This document shows, in pieces, positions 55,390 through 64,000 of a DNA stretch of 64,000 bases; the stretch's first letter is position 1, and each line of letters starts with the position of its first letter. Position numbers and translations under genes: made by a program. The DNA comes from Cantharellus purpuraceus (taxonomy: Eukaryota > Basidiomycota > Agaricomycetes > Cantharellales > Hydnaceae), in NCBI GenBank assembly GCA_025174535.1, contig JALBUN010000023.1, positions 1,860,001 to 1,924,000 of the forward strand, written 5' to 3'. A model generated the notes under the pieces. That model had not been told where the DNA came from. It searched no databases and saw only the letters and a program-made list of their open reading frames with translations.

Positions 55390-58300
55390 TTAAAGATTCA
55401 TAAGAGGGCCAGGTTTGTCTGGATAAGTGGAGTGAAAGTTGGAGACGGATTTGGATGCATGATCGAGTTCAGATGCAGAGATCCATGAGGACTCTTCATC
55501 AGTGCCTTCATATCCAGTCCATTTGACTAAGTACTGGAGCTTGCACTTGTATCGATGGTTGATCTTCAAGTCCAGGATCTCAGATATCTCATATTCATTA
55601 TCTCCTTTGATGATGATCAGGGGAGGTGGGGGTTGCGTGTGACCGGAGATCTCATTCGTAGTAGCAGGTTTGAGCATTGATATATGGAAGACCAGATGAA
55701 CTGCTTGGAAGTGGTCATGGAGGTGGAGGGTGAAGGACCTGCTGCCTGCGTGAGCAATGACCTCATAAGGACCTAAGTATTTCTCGGAGGGTTTCTTCGA
55801 TGGACGGGTGGTCCAGAAGTGTTTGGCCTTAATGAATACTTTGTCTCCGATTTGCAGGTCCGGAGCTGGAATGCAGCGTCGGTCTGTGGAGACTTGATAT
55901 TGTTTCTGGGCATCGGAGATGGTTTCTCGGAGATGTTGGTGTAGTTGATTGAGGTCAGTTACAAATTGGTGGGCTTTGGTGGAGGCAAGTTCTTTCTCAG
56001 GGTGGATGGAGATGTTTGGATGATAGCCTTTATTAGCAAAGAACGGAGAGATGCCAGTAGTCATGTTCGGAGCATTGTTGTAGGCAAACTCTGCGATCAG
56101 AAGTAGATCAGCCCAGTTGTCTTGTTGATAGTTACAATAGATTTGGAGATATTGCTCCAGGGACTGATTCATTTGTTCCGTTTGTCCATCTCCTTCAGGA
56201 TGGTATCCGGAGGTGAAATGAAGCTTCATGTTGAGAGCCTTTCCTAATGTGCGGAAGAAGGAGGACATGAACTCTGAGCCCTGATCAGACATGACATGTG
56301 ATGGGACTCCGTGTTTAGAGAATATGTGGAGAATGAACAATTTAGCTAGTGAGGCGGAGGTGATGGTGTCATGTGTCGGAATAAATAGTGATTGTTTAGT
56401 GAACCTGTCGACAATCACGAGTATGGTGTCATATCCAAGTGATGGGGGGAGCTTCTCTATGAAATCCATGGAGATGGAGTTCCATGGTTGCTCTGGGACT
56501 GGAAGTTGCTTAAGCGTTCTGTAGGGTTTGTGCCTTTTCAATTTTGAGCGCATACACATGGTGCAGGAGTTACAGTAGTGTTGAATGTATTCTCGCATTT
56601 TTGGCCATACATAGTCTCATTGGATTAATCCTTGTGTGCGATTTTGCCCGAAATGGCCTGAGATTGGGTGATCATGATAATACTGCAAAACTCGGAGTCG
56701 GAGACCGTTGGCGTTGGGGACGTATATCCGGTTGTTTTGTCGGAGTGTCCTTCAGGGTCAAGTGACCATTTTGGATCAGAAGGGTTGTCCAAGTGTTTAA
56801 CTACAACTGGATTGGATCGGAGTGATGAGCAGATGTCGGAGTGGAGTTGGTCCATGTCCATAATGGTGACAGCTCAGATGGTGGGAGTCATGAGGGTGGA
56901 TGCTCGTAGGGATGATGCCAGCTGCTTGTTAGTAAACACAGGATGAAAGTTGTGTGGGTTTACAGTGGCATAGTCACTATTCCCCTCTTTAGGGTAGATG
57001 TCCCAGCATCTAGTTAATGCGTCGGGCTTTGCTCCAAGTTGACCTGGATGGAAACAGATAATGAGATTGAACTGAGATAGGTATTCAGACCATCGGACCT
57101 CTCCAGGTGAGTAGTTTCATTGTGGAGAAGTATTTTATGACGTCCACCGGATTGGAGGGGCCTTCAAGGTAGTGTCTCCATATCTGGAAGGCTTCATATA
57201 TGGCAAGGAGCTCTTTGTCATGGACATCATAGTTCAGTTCGGGGGGCATAAATGTATGCAAGTGAAAAGCGATCAGATGGACTTGTCTGTCATCTGGAGA
57301 GATGATGGACAGGATCGCAGCAAGTGCATAGTTGGAGGCATCAGTCTCTAATAGGATAGGAACATCTGGAACCCAATGAGTCAGTATCAGAGCAGAAGTA
57401 AAGGCCTTTTTCAAGGTCTCAAAGCTCTGTCTACATTTGTCAGTGAAATTCCATTGGATACCCTTCCTAGTGAGTCAGGTGAGCAGAATGGTGATATCGG
57501 AGTAGCTGTGAATGAAGCGGCGGTAGAAGTTGGTGAACCCCAGGAAGGACTGTACATCTTTGACTTTCTGGGGTTCTAGCCATTCCTGTATGGCTTTGAT
57601 TTTGTCATCAGACATTGTCAATCCTGCCGGGGAGAGGATTTAGCCTAGGTATTCAACTGAGTTGGAGTGGAATTCGCATTTGTCAGTGCAGGCGAAGAGG
57701 CCATGTTTTTGGAGACGTTGGAGTACTTCTTGGACATGTGTCTGATGCTCTTCTTCATTGTCCAAATATACCAAAATGTCATCTAAGTAAATGAGGACAG
57801 TCACATTGAGGAGGTCGGTGAAGGTATCATTCATGAACCTCTGGAAGGCGGCTGGAGCATTGGTTAGTCCGAAGGGCATGACACACCACTCGAAAGATCC
57901 ATATTGTGTGTGGAAAGTCATTTTCCATTCGTCGCCTTCTCAGATGTGGACTAGATGGTAGGCATGTCGGAGATCTATTTTGGAATAGATCTTAGCCTTT
58001 CGAGGACTCTCACGTAGGTCCACAGTGCGGGGTATTGGGTATTGGTCTTTCTTGGTGATCTTGTTGAGTCCATGGAAGTCAATGCATAGACGGAGTGATC
58101 CATCCTTTTTGCGGACAAATAGGACCAGAGCTCCATGGGGCGATAGGGATGGGCGGATGAAGCCCGTAGCCAAGTTCTCATCTATGAATGTTTGGAGAGC
58201 CAGTAGCTCTTTTTGGGATAGCGAGTAGATAGGGCCAAGCGGAGGGGTGGAGTTGTCATCCAGTTCAATCTTGAGATCATATGGTCGGTGTTCTGCTAGG

Positions 58301-58959
58301 GAGTCAGCTTTAGACTTGCTGAATACATTGATGAACCCATGATACTCCTTAGGAACCATAGATAGGTCCGGTGGAGTTGATTGGGCGGAACAAGTGGCGA
58401 GGAATATTGGATTGGAGAGGTGGACCTGGAATGTGTGAGAGCCATCCAGTTTGCTTAGTCTGGTGAAGACCATAGCATCCACCAGTGATATAAACAGCGG
58501 AGGTGGAAGATGGTTTTGCACCTAAAGTTGCTGGTGATGTCGGGGATGACACAGCCTGTACTGGAGAATGGAATTGATATGGCCCAATGCCCAGTCAATC
58601 AATGGATTGTAGCAGGTGAGCCAGTTATGTCTGAGAACCACAGAACAGCTGGAGTCAAGCGGAGTAACATAGAATGTAAGGTTCTGGATTTCTCCGACAG
58701 AAAAACAGATAGACAGATCTATTGCTTGTGAAATAACAGCATTAGTAGTGCCATCAAATAATCAAAGCGATATTGGAGTTATGGTGTAGGTATGAAGTTT
58801 ATGTAAATTGGAAAAAGAGGAATTGAGGAAACAATGAGTAGAACCAGAGTCAATTAATGCTTGGATAGTGATATCGGGAATGGAGTTGGAGTAGATGAGG
58901 AGGGTAAGGGAGTCGGAGTGGGAAAGAGTGGATGTGTTCAGGCGGACCTTGTTTGTCAT
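55390..58959 (-). pseudogene. Family-1 pol, element B (protease, RT, RNase H, integrase, chromodomain)
   Basis: From high to low coordinates: protease IQALIDSGSTHCFL (58.9 kb); reverse transcriptase LFVRKKDGSLRLCIDFHGLN, then [18 protein letters not shown] and [14 protein letters not shown] (58.2-57.7 kb); RNase H ILLETDASNYALAAIL and VHDKELLAIYEAF (57.3 kb); integrase CNSCTMCMRSKLKRHK, WNSISMDFIEKLP, MSDQGSEFMSSF, GDGQTEQMNQSLEQY; chromodomain EYEISEILDLK and LQYLVKWTGYEG. Several in-frame TGA codons interrupt it, many where CGA is expected (for example after YHLVHI). The segment from 55390 to 56598 (integrase and chromodomain) is uninterrupted. Confidence 0.9.
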
Positions 58960-59012
58960 ACAGGGAGTACCAACGCAGCCCTCAGCCTGTACAGAGGCTA
59001 TAGGACTGCTTA

Positions 59013-60154
59013 CTATTTTTTTGGGTCCATCGCTTTTGCATCAGACTTGTCCGTCATGACATTGGTGGCATGGCCCTTTGTCTTTGCTGTGGATGAGGTT
59101 GCCTTGTTGCAATCCTTGGCTTGGTGGCCAGGCTTTCCACAGAACAGACAGAGGTTGTTGTCCATGCGGCGCTGGCATTCCTGCTGGGTAAGTTTTCCAT
59201 CCTTCCCCAGCTTGGTGGAGAGGTCTGGAGTACTCTTGCAAGCTCCGGAGTTATTGCCAGTGCCAGAGTTGTTCTGACTGGAACCAGAAGTGGCAGCATT
59301 ACCAGTATTTGATTTCTGGCCTGAGTTGGTGGTGGTCCTCTTATCGGAGCCCTTGTTGGACTTTGGGGTCTTGTCCAATGATTTGTCCAATTTGTTGTTA
59401 GCCAAATTTTCGTGGGAGACCTCGGATTGATGTTCCCAATAACGGGTGTCAATGGATTGGGCAAGTTTGCGAAGGGTAACCAAAGTATCCAGCTTACCAA
59501 CATGTGATATCTTGTCCTTGATGTGGGATGGGAGTCCAATGTAAATTTGGCCTCAGAGTGTGGCGTTGCCCCATTGGACTTTTGGGGCTAGCTGCTGGAA
59601 ACTCACAATGTATTTTGCGATCTTGTGATTTTCCTTCATCCAAAGTCAATTGAGTTCATTCTCAGCATTAGCCTCGGGGTTGTAAGGACCAAAATTGGTC
59701 AGAAGTTCGGAGATGAAGTCGGAGTAGTCTTCTGACCATATCGGGTCATCGGAGTCATCCATGAGCACTGGCTTGAAGTAGTCCAGTGCGGTGCCCTTGA
59801 GATAAGACATGGCAAAGGTGACCTTCACCCGATCAGATGTGAATGCATTGGGGCAGTCGTGGAAATTCAACTGGCATTGCACCAAGAATGGCTGGAGCTT
59901 TTGCGGATCGGAGCCATTGAAGGGGTCAGGTTCTTGGACCTTGGTCTGGGACTTAGGGGCTTGTGGGTTATGGATGCTGCTGGCGAGCAGGGAGATGGCT
60001 TGTGCCAGATTTGGAGAGGGCGGGTGTCGTCTTCTTCATTGACGGCCTCTATGTGGTCCATTGGTTCTTTGACGACCTCGGGGATGGTGTTGATGCTGGG
60101 AGTGGGCACCTCAATGGTTCGTGTGCATTCGGAATTGGTGGTGGATTATGGCAT
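59013..60154 (-). pseudogene. Family-1 gag, element B
   Basis: The likely start is the ATG at 60154, followed after two codons by a stop. The capsid-like part (VQCQLNFHDCPNAFTSDRVK, then TFAMSYLKGTALDYFKPVL) is interrupted by TGA after NELN, and by a frameshift near 60000. The C-terminal part is rich in Asn/Ser/Gly and holds a zinc knuckle CLFCGKPGHQAKDC. It ends DPKK-TAG directly after an A7 run (59016-59022 on the plus strand as T7). Confidence 0.82.
59016..59022 (-). other. Probable -1 frameshift site, element B
   Basis: Minus strand CCA AAA AAA TAG, i.e. A_AAA_AAA in the gag phase immediately before the gag stop; pol lies in the -1 frame. Confidence 0.6.
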
Positions 60155-60172
60155 TGGTAGGAGTGAGTATGG

Positions 60173-60184
60173 CAGTTTGAATAT
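60173..60184 (-). promoter_or_regulatory. Primer-binding site of element B (self-priming type)
   Basis: Minus strand ATATTCAAACTG, two bases inside the 5' LTR. Its exact reverse complement CAGTTTGAATAT lies in the same LTR (plus-strand 60405-60416), about 30 nt after a TATTTAA box. Confidence 0.65.
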
Positions 60185-60725
60185 ACTGTTTCACACTAGG
60201 TCCGATTGGGGGTCGGAGATTGGGTCGGAGGTTGGGTCGGAGGTTTGGTCAGAGTTGGAGAAGGAGTCGGTTATGTCATGGGGGTTGGAACAGACTTGGC
60301 TTCAGCTTATGTGCTGTGCCCTCACTAATACCGGTGTCTGAGATTTTGGAGACGGAGTACAACTTAGAGAGTTAGGATCGGACTTAGGAACTAGGTGTGA
60401 TTCAATATTCAAACTGGGGGATGAGGTCCCCAGTCAGGCAACTTAAATACATATTTGAAATCTAATAATAATTACTCTGGTGATGGGTCTCTGAGGCTGA
60501 CGGCCTTACATGAGTATGTCCGAGTGCGATGGGGATGGATGTCCAGGTTCCTATGGTGATGCTGATGCATCAACCGGAACCGGAGACGGATGGGTGGAAT
60601 CAGCGGTGACAATTGGACAGGTAGATGGAGGTGTGGCAGTTTCCAAATGGAGTATAGATTTCATGTGCGTGGGGATCTGAGTGGATCAGACGGGGATCTG
60701 GGCATTAATGAATGTAGTCATAACA

Positions 60726-60915
60726 GTCGTACAACTTAAATACATATTTGAAATCTAATAATAGTTACTCTGGTGATGGGTCTCCAAGGCCAATGGCCTT
60801 ACATGAATATGTCTGAGTCTGACAGGGACAGATGTCTGGGTTCCTATGGTGATGCTGATGCATCAGTTGGAACTGGAGGCAGATGAGCAAGATTGATGGT
60901 GACAATCAGACAGAC
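60726..60915 (-). repeat. Family-1 LTR D, right part
   Basis: Continues LTR D after element B (ACAACTTAAATACATATTTG) and stops at CAATCAGACAGAC, where element C is inserted; the promoter-distal end is therefore missing here. Confidence 0.8.
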
Positions 60916-61431
60916 TGTTATGACTATATTCATTAACACCCAGATCCCCATCCAATCCACTCAGATCCCCATGCACATGAAATCTATACTCCATTTGGAA
61001 ACCTTCATGTCTCCATTTATCTGTCCAATTGTCACAATCAATCTCACTCATCTGCCTCCAGTTCCAATTGATGCATCAGCATCACCATAGGAACCTGGAC
61101 ATCCGTCCCTGTCAGACTTGGACATATTCATGTAAGGCTGTTGGCCTTGGAGATCCATCACTGGAGTAATTATTATTAGATTTCAAATATGTATTTAAGT
61201 TGCCCGACTGGGGACTTCATTCCCCAGTTTGAATATTGAATCATGCCTAGCTCCTAAGTCCGATCCTAACTATCTAAATTATACTCCATCTCTGAAATCT
61301 CAGACACAGGTATTAGTGAGGGTGCAGTACATAAGCTGAAGCCAAGTCCATTCCAACCTCCACCATGCATCCCAATTCCTGCTCCAACTCTGACCCAATC
61401 TCCAACCCCCAATCAGACCTAGTGTGTAACA
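60916..61431 (+). repeat. Family-1 LTR of element C
   Basis: TGTTATGAC..GTGTGTAACA, with TGTTA/TAACA inverted ends. TATTTAA at 61192-61198, a 7-bp hairpin ACTGGGG/CCCCAGT at 61207-61228, and the self-primer CAGTTTGAATAT at 61225-61236. Confidence 0.92.
61192..61236 (+). promoter_or_regulatory. Family-1 promoter, leader hairpin and self-primer
   Basis: TATTTAA is 33 nt upstream of CAGTTTGAATAT, which pairs exactly over 12 bases with ATATTCAAACTG at 61434-61445. The hairpin between them overlaps the first four bases of the primer sequence. Confidence 0.6.
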
Positions 61432-61433
61432 GT

Positions 61434-61445
61434 ATATTCAAACTG
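61434..61445 (+). promoter_or_regulatory. Primer-binding site of element C
   Basis: ATATTCAAACTG after the spacer GT that follows the LTR. Same as in element B; no TGG start. Confidence 0.65.
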
Positions 61446-61463
61446 CCATACTCACTCCTACCA

Positions 61464-62582
61464 ATGCCATGATCCACCACCAATTCCAAATGCATATGAA
61501 CCATTGAGGTGCCTGCTCCCAGCATCGACACCATCCCTGAGGTTGTTGAAGAACCAACAGACCACATAGAGGCTGTCAATGAAGAGAACAATACTCCGCC
61601 CTCCCTGAATCTGGTGCAAGCCATCTCCCTGCTCGCCAGCAGCATCCGTACCCCACAAGCTCCTAAGTCCCGGACCTTGGTCCGGGAACCCAACCCATTC
61701 GACAGCTCTGATCTGCACAAGCTCCAACCATTCTTGGTGCAATGCCAGTTGAATTTCTGTGACCGCCCCAATGCGTTCACATCCAATTGGGTGAAGGTGA
61801 CCTTTGCCATGTCCTATCTCAAGGGCACCACACTGGACTACTTCAAGCCAGTGCTCATGGACAATTCCAATGACCTGATATGGTCAGAAGACTGCTCTGA
61901 CTTCATCTCTGAACTTTGGACCAATTTCGGTCCTTACAACCCCAAGGCTGACACTAAGAATGAACTCGATTGACTTTGGATGAAGGAAAATCACAAGATC
62001 GCAAAATACATTGTGAGTTTCCAGCAGCTAGCCCTGAAAGTCCAATGGGGCGATGCCACACTCCAATGCCAATTTTATGTTGGCCTCCCATCCTGCATCA
62101 AGGACAAGATATCACATGTTGGTAAGCTGGATACTTTAGTTAACCTTCGCAAGCTCACCCAATCCATTGATGCCCATTATTGGGAATGTCAATTCAAGGT
62201 CTCCCATGAAAATTCGGCTAACAACAAATTGGACAAATCATTGGACAAGACCCCAAAGTCCAACAAGGGGTCCAATAAGAAGATTACTACCAACTCTGGC
62301 CAGAAGTCAAACACTGGTAATGCTGCCGCTTCTGGTTCCAGTCAGAACAACTCTGGCACCGGCAATAACTCCGGAGCTCACAAGAGCACTTCAGACCTCT
62401 CCACCAAGCTGGGGAAGGATGGAAAACTTACCCAGAAGGAATGCCAGTGCTGCATGGACAACAACCTCGGTCTGTTCTGCAGAAAATGTGACCACCAAGC
62501 CAAGGATTGCAACAAGGCAACCTCATTGGCAGCAAAGGCAAAGGGCCATGCCACCAATGCCATGACGGACCCAAAAAAATAG
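61464..62582 (+). pseudogene. Family-1 gag, element C
   Basis: Starts ATGCCA and is cut by TGA after two codons and again later. The main frame gives IDTIPEVVEEPTDHIEAVNE, a capsid-like part (VQCQLNFCDRPNAFTSNWVK, YLKGTTLDYFKPVLMDN), TGA after NELD, then LALKVQWGDATLQCQF, an Asn/Ser-rich region and a zinc knuckle changed to CRKCDHQAKDC form. The TGA after NELD/NELN is shared with element B. Ends DPKK-TAG. Confidence 0.85.
62573..62579 (+). other. Probable -1 frameshift site, element C
   Basis: CCA AAA AAA TAG; heptamer A_AAA_AAA in the gag phase. The -1 frame continues as KKIASSPLASVQAEGC into protease. Confidence 0.65.
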
Positions 62583-64000
62583 CAAGTAGTCCTCTAGCCT
62601 CTGTACAGGCTGAGGGTTGTGTTGGTATTCTCCGTATGACAAATGAAGTCTGCCTGAACGCATCCACTCTTTCCCACTCTGACTCCCTCACCCTCCTCAT
62701 CTACTCTGACTCCATTCCCGATACCGCTATCCAAGCATTAATTGACTCCGGTTCTACTCACTGTTTCCTTGATTCCTCTTTTTCCAATTTACATAAACTC
62801 CATACATACACCATAACTCCAATATCGCTTTGATTATTTGATGGCACTACTAATGCTGTTATTTCACAAGCAATAGATCTGTCTATCTGTTTTTCTGTCG
62901 GAGAAATCCAGAACCTTACATTCTATGTTACTCCGCTTGACTCCAGCTGTTCTGTGGTTCTTGGACATAACTGGCTCACCTGCTACAATCCATTGATTGA
63001 CTGGGCATTGGGCCATATCACATTCCATTCTCCAGTGCAGGCTGTGTCATCCCCAATGTCACCAGCAACTTTAGGTGCAAAATTATCTTCCACCTCCACT
63101 GACTCCACTCTGATAGATACTCCATCTACCCCTCCATCTATATTGATGGTGGACACTATGGTCTTCACCAGACTAAGCAAACTGGAGGGCCCACAAATGT
63201 TCCAGGTTCACCTCTCCGATCCAATGCTCCTTGCCACCCATTCCACCTGATCAACTCCACTGGACCTATCTATGATTCCTAAGGAGTATCATGAGTTTGC
63301 CAACGTGTTCAGCAAGTCTAAAGCCAACTCCCTAGTGGGACACCGACCATATGATCTCAAGATTGAGTTGGATAATAACTCCACCCCTCCACTTGGCCCT
63401 ATCCACTCGCTATCCCAAAAAGAGCTACTGGCTCTCTGGACATTCATAGACAAGAACTTGGCCATGGGTTTCATCTGCCCATCCTTATCCCCCCCATGGA
63501 GCTCTGGTCCTATTTGTCCACAAAAAGGATGGATCACTCCATTTATGCATCAACTTCTGTGGACTCAACAAGATCACTAAGAAAGACTGATACCCAATAC
63601 CCCACACCACAGACCTACTTGAGAGCCCATGAAAGGCTAAGATCTATTTCAAAATAGATCTCTGACATGCCTATCATCTATTCCGCATCTGAGAAGGCAA
63701 TGAGTGGAAAACAACTTTCCACACTCGATATGGATCTTTTGAATGGTGTGTCATGCCCTTCAGACTAACCAATGCTCTGGCCACCTTCCAGCAGTTCACA
63801 AACAATACCTTTGCCAACCTCCTTGATGTTACTGTCCTTGTTTACTTGGATGACATTTTGGTATATTCAAATAACGAAGAAGAACATTGGACACACGTCC
63901 AAGAAGTACTCCAACGTCTCCAAAAACATGGCCTCTTCGCCTGCACTGACAAATGCGAATTCCACTCCAACTCAGTTGAGTATCTAGGCTATATCCTCTC
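62583..64000 (+). pseudogene. Family-1 pol, element C (protease and part of RT)
   Basis: Protease: DTAIQALIDSGSTHCFLDSS, then a TGA after TPISL (also present in element B), then [20 protein letters not shown]. Reverse transcriptase begins with MIPKEYHEFANVFSKSKA and YDLKIELDNNSTPPLGPIHS; an extra C in a C7 run near 63490 shifts the frame, and TGA codons replace expected CGA near 63660-63690. [13 protein letters not shown] is read near 63840. The element runs past the window end. Confidence 0.85.

Larger units (their letters stand above)
52774..60725 (-). mobile_element. Family-1 chromovirus element B, near complete, decayed
   Basis: LTRs of 537 bp (52774-53310, 3') and 539 bp (60187-60725, 5') bracket gag, pol and the antisense accessory gene. 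Flanking GTCAT and GTCGT may be a 5-bp target duplication with one change. The LTRs differ at many sites, mostly C/T and G/A, so it is older than the family-2 and family-3 insertions at 6.5-22 kb. It lies inside LTR D. Confidence 0.9.
60916..64000 (+). mobile_element. Family-1 chromovirus element C, 5' part
   Basis: Starts with a complete 516-bp LTR and continues through primer site, gag, frameshift site, protease and part of the reverse transcriptase before the window ends. Stops and frameshifts show that it is decayed. Confidence 0.9.

Overview
The window reads as nuclear DNA of a filamentous basidiomycete, most likely an Agaricomycete. The host genes carry many introns of about 45-60 bp with GT..AG ends, give full-length eukaryotic housekeeping proteins when spliced, and lie between thick layers of Ty3/gypsy (mostly chromodomain) LTR retrotransposons. 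No bacterial, organellar or CRISPR-like feature was seen.

Layout. (1) 1-22806 is a nest of mobile elements. A decayed family-1 chromovirus end (1-2353) is cut by a piece of a family-2 LTR (2354-3148), followed by a broken family-3 start (3256-3898) and a pair of direct repeats (4059-4830). Then comes a foldback element with two arms of about 860 bp (4834-22806). Inside it sits a family-1 solo LTR (target duplication ACACC). Inside that LTR sits a complete family-2 element (6525-22053, duplication GCGC). Inside the family-2 gag-protease frame sits a complete family-3 element (9920-16404, duplication GGGCT). (2) 24706-51728 is a compact host gene block: a basic coiled-coil protein of unknown function, importin-9/Kap114, COX16, adenylosuccinate synthetase, a cytochrome b561-type membrane protein, an oligopeptide (OPT) transporter, a Gea/GBF1 Arf-GEF, proteasome alpha4 and Rpn8 (head to head), SF3b subunit 2, an intron-containing tRNA-Leu and a thioredoxin-PITH protein. 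(3) 52302-64000 is a second nest: family-1 LTRs inserted into one another, one near-complete decayed family-1 element on the minus strand (52774-60725), and the 5' part of another on the plus strand (60916 to the window end).

The retroelements hold the most unusual material. Family 2 and family 3 have different enzymes but each carries a small extra gene (144 and 145 aa) whose products are clearly related to each other. In family 3 it lies between pol and the 3' LTR; in family 2 it lies inside U3 of the LTR. Each has its own TATA-like box. Family 1 carries a different extra gene, antisense to gag-pol, for a coiled-coil protein with two C-x2-C-x6-C clusters, also behind its own TATA box. Families 1 and 3 both show a short match between the predicted mRNA 5' end and the sequence 2 nt inside the LTR, the layout expected for Tf1/sushi-type self-primed reverse transcription. 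Families 1 and 2 show correctly phased A_AAA_AAA and T_TTT_TTT slippery sites before a -1 pol frame. Many disabling changes are CGA to TGA, which suggests CpG-directed mutation of repeats.

Exon joins were read by eye from homology and splice sites, so gene spans are more reliable than individual exon edges. Family numbers 1-3 are labels used only here.
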